A DNA stretch of 64,000 bases from Mucilaginibacter cryoferens (GTDB lineage: Bacteria > Bacteroidota > Bacteroidia > Sphingobacteriales > Sphingobacteriaceae): NCBI RefSeq assembly GCF_014205845.1, contig NZ_JACHCR010000002.1, positions 80,980 to 144,979 on the forward strand, written 5' to 3'. Shown piece by piece: positions 43,407 through 53,318 of the stretch (its first letter is position 1; each line of letters begins with the position of its first letter). The position numbers and the translations under genes were made by a program. The notes under the pieces are model-generated. The model searched no databases. It had not been told where the DNA came from and saw nothing but the letters and a program-made list of their open reading frames with translations.

Positions 43407-45743
43407 ATGAATTTAAAGAGTTTTATACCCGCCACAACGGCTCTGTTATTTGTATCTGCCATTTGTTTGGGGCAGCAAAAGCCGCTAACGCTGCATTACG
43501 ATAAACCAGCCTCGCGCTGGGAAGAAACCCTTGCACTAGGTAACGGCCGTTTAGGAATGATGCCAGATGGCGGAGTAAGCAACGAGAAAATTGTACTCAA
43601 TGATATTACTTTATGGTCGGGCTCGGTGCAGGATGCCAATAATTATGATGCTTATAAAAAGCTGCCAGAGATAAAGGCGCTTTTATTAGCCGGTAAAAAT
43701 GTAGAAGCACAGGCACTGATAGATAAAGATTTTGTGTGCAAAGGCCCCGGCTCTGGCGGCAGGCAATGGGGCTGTTTCCAAACCCTCGGCAACCTGAACC
43801 TGAAGTTTGATTACAATGGTGCCGATGCATCAGCATTTACCAATTATCAACGGGAGTTATCACTTGATAATGCCATTGCCAAAAGCACTTACACCGTTAA
43901 TGGTGTTACCTACAGGCGCGAGTACTTTACCAGCTTTGGCGATGATGTGGATATGATTCGTTTAACTGCCGATAAACCGGGGCGGTTGAATTTTAGTATT
44001 GATTTAAACCGGGCCGAGCGCTCTAAAACCAGTACCATTGGCAATACCCTGCAAATGGAAGGCCGGTTGGATAACGGCACAGATGGTAATGGCATGCAAT
44101 ACATTGCCAATGTTAAAGCAAAACTTACAGGTGGCACATTAACTGCAACGGATAATACCCTGGTAATAAAGGGTGCTACAGAGGTTGTTATTTATGTATC
44201 GGCAACAACCGATTTTAAAAGCCCGGGCTTTAAAGCAAAAATGGAGCAAGCCCTGGCTGCTGCAATTACAAAGCCTTACGCTTTGCAAAAACAACAGCAT
44301 ACAGCCAAATTTCAAAAACTGTTTAACAGGGTGAGCATCAATTTAGGTGATGATAACGCTACAGAAACTACAGATCAACGCCTCATCAGTTTTCATAAAT
44401 CACCTGCGGACGATAAGGGGCTACCGGTATTATTTTACCAGTTTGGCCGGTATTTAAGCATTTGCAGCACAAGGATTGGTTTATTACCGCCAAATTTACA
44501 AGGGCTTTGGGCCAATGAGGTACATACACCCTGGAATGGCGACTATCACCTGGATGTGAACGTGCAGATGAACCATTTTCCGGTGGAGGTTTCTAATTTA
44601 TCAGAATTAAATCTGCCATTGGTTGAATTGGTGCGCGGCCTGGTTAAAAATGGCGAACGTACCGCAAAAGCCTACTACGATGCCGACGGGTGGGTAGCCC
44701 ACGTAATTACCAATGTTTGGGGATGGACAGAGCCGGGCGAAAGTGCTTCATGGGGAGTAACCAAAGGTGGTTCGGGCTGGTTGTGCAGCAATATATGGGA
44801 TCATTATGCATTTACCAACGATAAAAGCTTTCTGAAAAGCGTGTATCCTATTTTAAAGGGATCGGCACAGTTTTACAATAGCATTCTGGTTAAAGACCCT
44901 AAAAGCGGCTATATGGTAACAGCTCCATCTTCATCGCCCGAGAATAGTTTTGTGATGCCGGATGGCAGCGGCAACCACGCCAGTATTTGCATAGGTGCAA
45001 CGTTCGATAACCAGATCATGCGCGAACTGTTCACCAACGTAATTACCGCATCGGAAACCTTAGGTGTTGACGCCGCTTTTCGTGCACAGTTAAAAAAACG
45101 GTTAACGGAGATTCCACCAGCCGGTATTATCAGTAAAGATGGCCGCATACAGGAATGGCTGGAAGATTACAAAGAAACCGAGCCACAGCACAGGCATATC
45201 TCACATTTGTATGGCATCTATCCTGCATCAGAGATAACTGCCGATGGCACGCCCGAACTGGCTGCCGCCGCTAAGAAAACCCTGGATGTACGCGGCGATG
45301 ATGGGCCAAGCTGGTCTATTGCCTACAAGTTGCTGTTTTGGGCCAGGCTGCACGATGGTAACCGGGCGTACAAGCTATTTACCGAGATCATGAAACCTAC
45401 CACAAGCACGGGTATTAATTATGGTGCAGGCGGAGGTATTTATCCAAACCTATTATCTGCCGGTCCGCCGTTTCAGATAGATGGCAACTTTGGTACCACG
45501 GCAGGTATTGCCGAAATGCTGATCCAAAGCCATGAGGGCTATATCAACCTTATTCCGGCCATACCTGATAGCTGGAAAGTTTCGGGCGAAGTAAAAGGTT
45601 TACGGGCCCGTGGCAACTTTACAGTTGATTTTAAATGGAAAGATGGAAAGGTAATAAGCTACCGCGTTACATCAACCACCCCTCGTAAAGTGAAAATAAA
45701 AGTTAACGGGGTGATGAAAGAAGTAATGGCACAAAAGGTTTAA
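43407..45743 (+). CDS. GH95 alpha-L-fucosidase (copy 2)
   Basis: A 778-residue secreted GH95 enzyme with signal peptide ending CLGQQ (about 23). Family markers include LTLHYDKPASRWEETLALGN, the LPPNLQGLWANEVHTPW segment with NVQMNHFPVEVSNLSE (catalytic Asn region), RIQEWLEDYKETEPQHRHIS, and QIDGNFGTTAGIAEML. It is clearly a paralogue, not a recent duplicate, of the GH95 at 34973: sequence between the motifs differs widely. In the second copy the Asn motif reads NVQMNHF where the first has NIQMNYW, a difference next to the active site that could change linkage or leaving-group preference. Confidence 0.94.
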   Translation: MNLKSFIPATTALLFVSAICLGQQKPLTLHYDKPASRWEETLALGNGRLGMMPDGGVSNEKIVLNDITLWSGSVQDANNYDAYKKLPEIKALLLAGKNVEAQALIDKDFVCKGPGSGGRQWGCFQTLGNLNLKFDYNGADASAFTNYQRELSLDNAIAKSTYTVNGVTYRREYFTSFGDDVDMIRLTADKPGRLNFSIDLNRAERSKTSTIGNTLQMEGRLDNGTDGNGMQYIANVKAKLTGGTLTATDNTLVIKGATEVVIYVSATTDFKSPGFKAKMEQALAAAITKPYALQKQQHTAKFQKLFNRVSINLGDDNATETTDQRLISFHKSPADDKGLPVLFYQFGRYLSICSTRIGLLPPNLQGLWANEVHTPWNGDYHLDVNVQMNHFPVEVSNLSELNLPLVELVRGLVKNGERTAKAYYDADGWVAHVITNVWGWTEPGESASWGVTKGGSGWLCSNIWDHYAFTNDKSFLKSVYPILKGSAQFYNSILVKDPKSGYMVTAPSSSPENSFVMPDGSGNHASICIGATFDNQIMRELFTNVITASETLGVDAAFRAQLKKRLTEIPPAGIISKDGRIQEWLEDYKETEPQHRHISHLYGIYPASEITADGTPELAAAAKKTLDVRGDDGPSWSIAYKLLFWARLHDGNRAYKLFTEIMKPTTSTGINYGAGGGIYPNLLSAGPPFQIDGNFGTTAGIAEMLIQSHEGYINLIPAIPDSWKVSGEVKGLRARGNFTVDFKWKDGKVISYRVTSTTPRKVKIKVNGVMKEVMAQKV

Positions 45744-45901
45744 GAAGACTTAAAGTATAAAACTATGCGATTTTATGTTTCTGATTTAAGATAGAATTTA
45801 TTTTATATGTCATAGTGACAAATATTTTTAATATCATTGCTCTTCAAAACCAATTCAATTTATAACCTGCAATCAAGTTTGCTATTTTTTAATACAGCTA
45901 A

Positions 45902-47932
45902 ATGAAAATACGCTTCAAAATAATTTTTACCCTATTATTGGTAATGCACACCTTTTTCGGAATTGCATCTGCCCATAAGCAAGCCGTAACTTTTACCGTC
46001 CCGTATGGAAACGGCAATACCATTGTTTATGATTTGAAAGCCGGTTTGTATAATGTTTATCATGGAAAAACCTCCATATACTCCAGCGTAAGCTCAACCT
46101 TTAAAATTAAAGACGAAACCATTTCAACCACCGACAAATTGTACCGCAAGTATACCGTGGTACCGGTAAGTGATGGATTTGGCAAAGGTGAAAAATATGT
46201 GGTTACGCTTACCGGTAATAACCTGCCTAAAATTGAGCAGGTATTTTACGTTTATCCCGGCAAAGATTTTTTTCTTACGCAGATAGTGCTGTCAGGAAAA
46301 AGCCTCGCCAGTAATTCCATTATTCCGTTTTCGGGTAATATACCAACTGTTACAGGCGATGCCCGCAGTGTTTTTGTACCTTTTGATAATGATACTTTCA
46401 TTCGCTACAATGCCAAAGAGTTTAAAGCCCCATTTAGTAATGTAAGTGCCGAGGTTGGTGCCGTTTACGATAATACAACCCGTAATGGCTATATAGCAGG
46501 CTCGGTTGAACACGAGGTTTGGAAAACCGGTATCCGTACTGTTGCAAACACCCAAAGCGGCAACAAAGTAGTGGTTTGGAGCGGGTATACTGAAGAGAGC
46601 GTAACCCGCGATCATATAGAGCACGGTGAGGTTAAGGGTGATGTTGTGAAATCGCCAAAGATATTTATTGGCTATTACAACGACTGGCGCACCGGCATGG
46701 AAGAATATGCCAAAGCCAACCGCATTGCCGAACCTCCTATTGTTTTTAACTGGACAAAACCAACACCGGTGGGTTGGAATAGCTGGGGCGTAATGCAGGA
46801 GAAACTCAATTATGAAAAGGCCACCAAAGTAGCCGATTTTTTTGCCGATAGCCTATCTGCTTTCCGCACAGGTAACACTGCTTTTATCGATCTGGATTCG
46901 TATTGGGATTTTATGCTGAAAGGTGGTTTGGAAGGTGACTACAGCAAGTTAAAGGAGTTTGCCGATTACTGCAAAAGCAAGGGTCTGCAACCCGGAGTGT
47001 ACTGGGCACCATTTACAGATTGGGGCTGGAAAGATGGTCCCGAACGTAAAGTCGCAGGAACTAACTATACCTATGGCGAAACCTGGACAAAGGTGGGCAA
47101 AGGCTATCATGATATTGATGGCGCAAGGGCTGTTGACCCAACGCATCCGGGAACCTTGCAGCACATCGACCTGGTAATTGGCAAGCTGAAAGAATGTGGT
47201 TTTAAAATGATCAAAATAGATTTCTTGGGTCATGCTACTGCCGAATCAACCCATTTTTATGATCCAACGGTAACTACCGGTATGCAGGCCTACCGCAAGG
47301 GTATGGAGTACCTGGTAAACAAGCTGGGCAATCAGATGTTGCTTTACGCTGCCATATCGCCAAGCCTGGCAACCGGCAGATACGTACACACCCGTCGCAT
47401 AGCTTGTGATGCCTTTAAAAGTATTGATAATACCCAATACACTTTAAATAGTGTAAGCTACGGCTGGTGGCAAACCTATTTATATAATTTTGTTGATGCC
47501 GACCACGTAGTGCTCAACAACGAAAGCGAAGGGGCAAATCGCGCCCGCATGCTTTCGGCCATGATAACCGGTACATTTATAACCGGCGATGATTTTTCTG
47601 TACATGGGCAATGGAGCGCGCGGGCTATGGCGTGGTATCAAAACCCCGAAATAATGGCAGTAATAAAAAACGGCAAAGCTTTTAAACCTGTTGAGGGCAA
47701 TACCGGCGAAAATGCATCAGAATTATTTACCCAAAAAATTGGCAATGCTTATTATGTAGCCATATTTAACTACTCGGATAACCCAAAAGAGTTTACGTTG
47801 GATTTTAAAAGACTAGGGCTGCCTGCGCAAAAATATAAAGTGACGGAAGTATTGCAAGGCACCAACACAGCTATAAATGTAAAACTTCCGGCTGCCGATG
47901 CCGCGCTATATAAATTTGAGTTCGCTAAGTAA
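45902..47932 (+). CDS. clan GH-D alpha-galactosidase-like enzyme
   Basis: A 676-residue secreted protein with signal peptide ending IASAH (about 25). An N-terminal beta-domain (about 30-270) precedes a TIM barrel containing PTPVGWNSWGVMQEKL (about 297-312), DLDSYWDF, and MIKIDFLGH, where D440 is in the nucleophile position of GH27/GH36 enzymes. A C-terminal beta-domain follows (about 600-676). This pattern fits alpha-galactosidase or alpha-N-acetylgalactosaminidase; exact family (GH27, GH36 or a neighbour) is uncertain because spacing between domains is unusual. It stands between GH95 and the GH36 gene, in the same direction. Confidence 0.8.
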   Translation: MKIRFKIIFTLLLVMHTFFGIASAHKQAVTFTVPYGNGNTIVYDLKAGLYNVYHGKTSIYSSVSSTFKIKDETISTTDKLYRKYTVVPVSDGFGKGEKYVVTLTGNNLPKIEQVFYVYPGKDFFLTQIVLSGKSLASNSIIPFSGNIPTVTGDARSVFVPFDNDTFIRYNAKEFKAPFSNVSAEVGAVYDNTTRNGYIAGSVEHEVWKTGIRTVANTQSGNKVVVWSGYTEESVTRDHIEHGEVKGDVVKSPKIFIGYYNDWRTGMEEYAKANRIAEPPIVFNWTKPTPVGWNSWGVMQEKLNYEKATKVADFFADSLSAFRTGNTAFIDLDSYWDFMLKGGLEGDYSKLKEFADYCKSKGLQPGVYWAPFTDWGWKDGPERKVAGTNYTYGETWTKVGKGYHDIDGARAVDPTHPGTLQHIDLVIGKLKECGFKMIKIDFLGHATAESTHFYDPTVTTGMQAYRKGMEYLVNKLGNQMLLYAAISPSLATGRYVHTRRIACDAFKSIDNTQYTLNSVSYGWWQTYLYNFVDADHVVLNNESEGANRARMLSAMITGTFITGDDFSVHGQWSARAMAWYQNPEIMAVIKNGKAFKPVEGNTGENASELFTQKIGNAYYVAIFNYSDNPKEFTLDFKRLGLPAQKYKVTEVLQGTNTAINVKLPAADAALYKFEFAK

Positions 47933-47981
47933 AAAACAAAAAAATTAACCTTATTTGTACCTGATAAATAACCTATTAAAA

Positions 47982-50189
47982 TTGAGAAAGACATTTATAA
48001 ACAAAGTACTGCCCTTCGGCGTGGTGCTCATGAGTTCGGTAGCTATGGCGGCCGGTAGTTATGCTCAAACCGTAACCATCCCTGTAGAAACACAAAACAA
48101 TGCCCTGGTGCTGCAAACAGATGGTGATAAAAACCTGAAAATGGTTTACTTCGGCACAAAACTGAACAATACCAAAGAGTATGAACACATCCTGAAAATG
48201 TACAGGCAGGCCGATGATTCGGGTGTTTTAAATGATGCCTATATGCCATCTGGTTCTGCAAGCCTGGCCGAGCCTGCTATCACCATTACACATGCCGATG
48301 GCAACAAATCACTTAACCTGGTTTATGTAAGCCATGCCGTTACCAAAATTGATGATGATGTGAGCCTGTTAACCGTTAAGCTAAAAGACCCTGCTTACCC
48401 GTTTGAAGTAACACTATACTATAAAACCTTTTTTAAGGAGGATGTTACCGAACAATGGTCGGTAATAAAGCATAACGAAAAAGGGGTAGTAACGCTAAAT
48501 AAGTACGCCTCTGCCAATCTTAACCTAAAAGGCAGTGGCTTTTGGTTAAAACAATATCATGGCAACTGGGCCACAGAAATGCAGCCAGAGGAAGCTAAAC
48601 TTACCCATGGTATTAAAACCATCGATAGTAAGTTGGGTACCCGTGCTAATTTGTACGAGCCATCTATGTTTATGGTATCGATGGATAAGCCAGCTACCGA
48701 AGATGAAGGTAAAGTGATGCTGGGCGCTATGGAATGGTCTGGCAATTTTAAGATAGATCTGGAACTGGACGTATCTAATAATTTAAGAGTGATTGCAGGC
48801 ATTAACAACGCCGCCGCAGAATATCACCTTAAGCCTGCCGAAGAATTTACTACCCCGGCATTTTTATACACCTACTCAGATCATGGTAAAGGTGATGCCA
48901 GCCGCAAATTGCAGCGTTGGGCACGCAAATACAAAATTGTTGATGGCGAAGGCGATAGGCTTACCCTTTTAAACAACTGGGAAACCACCGGCTTTGATTT
49001 TAACGAAAGCCGCCTTGCCGAATTAATGAAGGATACAAAAAAATTAGGTGTCGACCTGTTTTTGCTGGATGACGGCTGGTTTGCCAATAAATTCCCTCGT
49101 AATGACGACCATGCAGGATTGGGCGATTGGCAGGAGAACAAACTTAAGCTCCCTAACGGCATTGGCTCTTTAGTGAAAGAGGCAACTGCCGATGGTGTAA
49201 AATTTGGCATCTGGATAGAACCCGAAATGGTGAATCCTAAAAGCGAGCTATATAGCAAACACCCGGATTGGGTTATTAAAGAGCCTAACCGCCCCGAGAA
49301 ATATTTCCGTAACCAGTTGGTGCTGGATCTTACTAATCCAAAGGTGCAGGATTTTGTTTTTGGTATAGTTGATAACCTGTTTACTAAAAACCCTACCCTT
49401 GCCTATATTAAATGGGATTGTAATGCGGTAATCTATAATGCGTATTCGGCATATTTAAAGAAAGATCAGTCGCATCTGTATACCGATTATGTTTTTGGTT
49501 TATACAAGGTTTTAGAGCGTGTAAGGGCCAAATATCCAAAGGTGCCTTTAATGCTATGCTCTGGTGGTGGTGGCCGTGTTGATTATGGCGCCCTTAAATA
49601 CTTTACCGAATTTTGGCCAAGTGATAATACCGAGCCTTTAGAACGCATATTTATTCAATGGGAATATTCGTACTTCTACCCGGCTATTACCAGTTCTAAC
49701 CACGTTACAGATTGGGGTAAACAGCCATTAAAGTTTCGTACAGATGTAGCCATGATGGGTAAATTAGGCTTTGATATTGTGGTAAGCCGTTTAAGTGATC
49801 ACGATCTATCGTACGTTCACGATGCGTTAAAAAACTACGATAACCTAAAAGAAGCTATCTGGCATGGTGATCAATATCGCCTGCAATCTCCCTGGGATAA
49901 CGATGCTGCATCACTGATGTATGTAAACGATGCTAAGTCAAAAGCTGTTGTATTTAACTACCTGGTAAACAATCGTTACAATGCAGGTACCAAAGAGCCT
50001 ATCCGTTTAAAAGGTCTCGATCCACAAAAAAAATACCTGGTTAAAGAGATCAATCTTTACGCCGGGGCAAACTCATCTATAGAAAATAACCTGGTTTTAA
50101 CAGGCGACTTTTTAATGACCGTAGGCATAAATCCTGATGTTAACAGCGGCAGAACAAGCGTTGTTTTGCAACTGGACGAAAGCAAGTAA
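47982..50189 (+). CDS. GH36 alpha-galactosidase, TTG start
   Basis: A secreted alpha-galactosidase of 735 residues if translated from the TTG at 47982, which gives a normal signal peptide (MRKTFINKVLPFGVVLMSSV then AMAAGSYAQ). No ATG starts an adequate signal: the first in-frame ATG (48030) lacks the basic n-region, and the other upstream TTG (47955) adds nine residues. GH36 signatures are FLLDDGWFANKFPRNDD, the nucleophile D479 in YIKWDCNA, CSGGGGRVDYG and acid/base D548 in WPSDNTEP. It hydrolyses terminal alpha-galactosides, usually alpha-1,6. It closes the enzyme block before a strong terminator, 49 bp after the previous gene. Confidence 0.94.
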   Translation: MRKTFINKVLPFGVVLMSSVAMAAGSYAQTVTIPVETQNNALVLQTDGDKNLKMVYFGTKLNNTKEYEHILKMYRQADDSGVLNDAYMPSGSASLAEPAITITHADGNKSLNLVYVSHAVTKIDDDVSLLTVKLKDPAYPFEVTLYYKTFFKEDVTEQWSVIKHNEKGVVTLNKYASANLNLKGSGFWLKQYHGNWATEMQPEEAKLTHGIKTIDSKLGTRANLYEPSMFMVSMDKPATEDEGKVMLGAMEWSGNFKIDLELDVSNNLRVIAGINNAAAEYHLKPAEEFTTPAFLYTYSDHGKGDASRKLQRWARKYKIVDGEGDRLTLLNNWETTGFDFNESRLAELMKDTKKLGVDLFLLDDGWFANKFPRNDDHAGLGDWQENKLKLPNGIGSLVKEATADGVKFGIWIEPEMVNPKSELYSKHPDWVIKEPNRPEKYFRNQLVLDLTNPKVQDFVFGIVDNLFTKNPTLAYIKWDCNAVIYNAYSAYLKKDQSHLYTDYVFGLYKVLERVRAKYPKVPLMLCSGGGGRVDYGALKYFTEFWPSDNTEPLERIFIQWEYSYFYPAITSSNHVTDWGKQPLKFRTDVAMMGKLGFDIVVSRLSDHDLSYVHDALKNYDNLKEAIWHGDQYRLQSPWDNDAASLMYVNDAKSKAVVFNYLVNNRYNAGTKEPIRLKGLDPQKKYLVKEINLYAGANSSIENNLVLTGDFLMTVGINPDVNSGRTSVVLQLDESK

Positions 50190-50205
50190 CAAGGATGTTA
50201 TGTAA

Positions 50206-50250
50206 CAAGGCTGCAACAGTTTTAAATAAACCGTTGCAGCCTTGTATTTT
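50206..50250 (+). terminator. intrinsic terminator after GH36
   Basis: CAAGGCTGCAAC (50206-50217) pairs perfectly with GTTGCAGCCTTG (50233-50244), 15-nt loop, then TATTTTT. It marks the end of the glycoside hydrolase block. Confidence 0.88.
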
Positions 50251-50284
50251 TAGGCAATGAGTTAATTACTGTCAGGTTTACATT

Positions 50285-50365
50285 GAAGTTTTTAGGTCTT
50301 TAGTCGGAAGTCTGCTTTTGTATTGCCGACCCATGACTTTTGGCTCAAGACTTTTGACTTAAAAA
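50285..50365. repeat. GACTT-rich repeat, copy 3
   Basis: TAGGTCTTTAGTCGGAAGTC faces GACTTTTGGCTCAAGACTTT. Third member of the family seen at 26274 and 39123. Confidence 0.4.
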
Positions 50366-50398
50366 TACCTGACCTGCAACCTAACCATCCGCCTTACC

Positions 50399-53200
50399 AT
50401 GAGAAAAATTCTACTGCTACTTTTACTATTCACAATTACGCTTGCCAACCTAACTTATGCCCAAAGTCGCCGGGGAGGCGGAAACGGCAACAACGGTAAT
50501 TTTGGCCAGCAACGCCGGGGGAACGATCAAAAAGGGCCTTTGCCTTTTAGGGAAGTTTATGGTGTTGTTAAAGATACCGCCAATAAAAAAATGGAGGGCG
50601 CAACCGTAAAACTGGTATCGGCCACAGATAGTGTAGTTACCAGTACCAGCCCCACAGGTAAATTTAGGTTTGGCAAAATCAAATCGGCCACATTTGTAAT
50701 TACGGTTAGTAGTATAGGTTTTCAAACCATTGTGCGTAAGCTGCTCAATAACGATGAATCGCGTAGTTTGGAACTCGATCCCTTTGTGTTAAAACCACAA
50801 CAGCACATGTTGGGAGAGGTAGTAGTTAACGGCGAGCCAAGTATCTCCTACAAAACAGATACGGTTGAATATCGCGCCAGCGATTATAAAGTGCGCCCTA
50901 ATTCTACGGTTGATGAACTGATAAAGAAAATGGAAGGCGTTGAGGTTGCCAAGGATGGTACCGTAACCCACCAGGGGCAGGCCATAGTAAAAGCCCGGTT
51001 AAACGGTAAGGACTATGTTGGTGGGGATGTGGCGCAGGCCATTAAAAACCTGCCTGCAGATATTGTAGATAAAATACAAATAATTGACGACTACGGAGAC
51101 CAGGCTGCCCGCACAGGCATTAAGGATGGCGACCCACAAAAAGTACTGAACATTACTACGCGGCCCGATAGATCGGTAGGGAATGTGGGGCGCTTAAATG
51201 CAGGTATTGGCAGTGACGACCGTTATGATAACCGCTTGTTTTTTCAGCGTTTGAATGGTAACGAACAGATAGGGGTAATAGGCAGTTTTGTAAATACTGT
51301 AAATGGAGTTACAGGTAGTAGTGGCGGCGGCAGTGGAGGTACAACAAAAACGGGTGGTCCAAATATCAGCTACCGAGGTTATCTGACCAAAAAAATTCAG
51401 ATCAACACCAGCTACAATTACAATTTCAGGGATGTTAATTCTATTAACCATAGCGACGGGCAGCAGTTTAGCACGCTGGGTACAACCAATTTTATCCGTA
51501 ATAATAATGCGCAAAACAACAATAAAACCCACAATGTAAATTTGGAGCTGGAGTATAATATAGATAGCGCCAATTATTTAAAGGTAACGCCAAGCTTTAG
51601 TTATTCTGGTGCAAGTTCATCCAATACTTCTCAAAATTTTAAAACAGGGCTTATTCACCAGGATATTGCCGGTGTAACCAACAGTAACAATACCGTACCA
51701 ACCTATGGCGGCGTAGTATTTTATCAGCACTTGTTTAAAAAGCCTAAGCGTAATATATCTTTACAGGTAAGCTACACCCGGGCCGATAATGAAACAGTTA
51801 ATGAGCAGGATAATAATATTATCTATTACCAGGATTCTACCAATCACGTATTAAAAGACTCCCTGGTGCACCGCTACATTAGCCGTAGCAACCTGAGCAA
51901 AAATTTTAGAACAAGTTTTACTTATGTCGAACCGCTATCTGATGTATCCCAACTGGAGTTTAACGCCCAGCTAAACTCGCGTAGTTACGATAATCAGGCT
52001 TATACCTATAATATCGATTCGGCAGGCCGCAGGAGCCTGGTAGATTCGTTGAGCAATGTTTTTAAATATTCGTTTACAGAAACCCGCCTGGCATTAAACT
52101 ATCGTATCAATCAAAAAAAGTATAATGTTTCGTTAGGAGTTACCGCTGTGCCAACAGTGTTAGATGGTACAAAAGTTAGTGGCGGCATTGTGAGCACTCA
52201 CCGCGATAACTTTAATTTAATCCCGATAGCGCGGTTTCAGTATGTGTGGTCAAAGCAGGAGCGTTTTTCGGTTAACTATTCGGGGAGCCCTCAGGAGCCA
52301 ACATTTAACCAGATCCAGCCGGTACGTGACGAATCCAATCCGCAAAACCCTATTGTAGGTAATCCCGATCTTAAACCGTCGTTCCGTAATTCCATTAATT
52401 TTCAATACAATAATTACATTGTCGATTCTAAATTCAACGTATCCGGCAACGCTAACGTTAGCTTTATCAAAAATCAAATAGTTACTAATACCGTGCAGAT
52501 TGCCGATACCCTGGGTGCTTTAAAAAATGAAACGCACTACATCAACTTAAATGGCAGTTACACTATAGGTGGTAACTACAACATTTCTAAACAATTTGAT
52601 GATCGTAAATACAATTTGTCGCTTAATGGTACCATCAATTACGGGCACGGGATATCTATGAGTAACAACGTGCAAAACTTTACCACCACCTGGCATTATA
52701 ACGAACGGTTTGGCCCCCAGATAAACCCCAGCGAATCTGTAGAAGTTAACCCTTATATATCATACGATGTAGCCAAATCGTACTTTACGCTGCCTCATTC
52801 GGTAAATACCAATATCCGTACTACGGCGCTGGCTATCGATGGTAAATTTTATTTTTTAACAGGTCGTACAGCAACGTTTGGTTACAGTGCCAATAAAAGC
52901 TTTGTGAAGGGGATATCTCAAAACTTAACCCGTAATCCGTTGGTAATTAATGCCTATGTAGAGCAGCAGTTTTTTAAACGCCGTAACCTTACACTCACTT
53001 TCCAGGTGTTTGATATTTTAAAGCAAAACAATTTTGTTAACCAGGTAACTACCGAAAACTCGGTAACCAACACGCTCAGTAACGCCCAAAGCCGTTATTT
53101 TATGTTTAGCGCCAAATTCAACTTTCAAAAATGGACCGGCAGCCCAATGCGCCATGGCCAACGAATGAAAAGGAGGGGGGATGGAAGTTTTATTGAGTAG
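50399..53200 (+). CDS. outer-membrane beta-barrel (TonB-receptor-like) protein
   Basis: A 933-residue outer-membrane protein with signal peptide ending TYAQ (about 22). A Gly/Asn/Arg-rich low-complexity stretch (about 23-45) comes first, then a carboxypeptidase-regulatory-like domain (about 54-135; VYGVVKDTANKKMEGATVKL), a plug-like region (about 150-260; DELIKKMEGVEVAKDGTVT and PADIVDKIQIIDDYGDQAA) and a long beta-barrel of the OMP_b-brl_3 type. It lacks the SusC motif and is not next to a SusD, so it is not a glycan importer pair. A Gly/Ser-rich loop (SSGGGSGGTTKTGGP) occurs near residue 305. It sits between a PUL terminator and a two-component operon; its substrate is unknown. Confidence 0.88.
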   Translation: MRKILLLLLLFTITLANLTYAQSRRGGGNGNNGNFGQQRRGNDQKGPLPFREVYGVVKDTANKKMEGATVKLVSATDSVVTSTSPTGKFRFGKIKSATFVITVSSIGFQTIVRKLLNNDESRSLELDPFVLKPQQHMLGEVVVNGEPSISYKTDTVEYRASDYKVRPNSTVDELIKKMEGVEVAKDGTVTHQGQAIVKARLNGKDYVGGDVAQAIKNLPADIVDKIQIIDDYGDQAARTGIKDGDPQKVLNITTRPDRSVGNVGRLNAGIGSDDRYDNRLFFQRLNGNEQIGVIGSFVNTVNGVTGSSGGGSGGTTKTGGPNISYRGYLTKKIQINTSYNYNFRDVNSINHSDGQQFSTLGTTNFIRNNNAQNNNKTHNVNLELEYNIDSANYLKVTPSFSYSGASSSNTSQNFKTGLIHQDIAGVTNSNNTVPTYGGVVFYQHLFKKPKRNISLQVSYTRADNETVNEQDNNIIYYQDSTNHVLKDSLVHRYISRSNLSKNFRTSFTYVEPLSDVSQLEFNAQLNSRSYDNQAYTYNIDSAGRRSLVDSLSNVFKYSFTETRLALNYRINQKKYNVSLGVTAVPTVLDGTKVSGGIVSTHRDNFNLIPIARFQYVWSKQERFSVNYSGSPQEPTFNQIQPVRDESNPQNPIVGNPDLKPSFRNSINFQYNNYIVDSKFNVSGNANVSFIKNQIVTNTVQIADTLGALKNETHYINLNGSYTIGGNYNISKQFDDRKYNLSLNGTINYGHGISMSNNVQNFTTTWHYNERFGPQINPSESVEVNPYISYDVAKSYFTLPHSVNTNIRTTALAIDGKFYFLTGRTATFGYSANKSFVKGISQNLTRNPLVINAYVEQQFFKRRNLTLTFQVFDILKQNNFVNQVTTENSVTNTLSNAQSRYFMFSAKFNFQKWTGSPMRHGQRMKRRGDGSFIE

Positions 53201-53318
53201 AAGCCTCACCTAAATCCTCTCCAAAGGAGAGGACTTTAAAAGAAGAGTTTCAGATTAAAAGGGCTTTTAAACAAGCAAATCAAGAACCCTCGCCTTTGGA
53301 GAGGGCAGGGTGAGGCTT
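53201..53318. repeat. 118-bp palindromic element between convergent genes
   Basis: Starts immediately after one stop codon with AAGCCTCACC (53201-53210) and ends with GGTGAGGCTT (53309-53318), whose last base belongs to the stop codon of the opposite gene. Internal hairpins CCTCTCC-AAA-GGAGAGG and CCTCGCCTTTGGAGAGG are present. A member of the family at 14362 and 23978; likely a bidirectional terminator. Confidence 0.75.
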
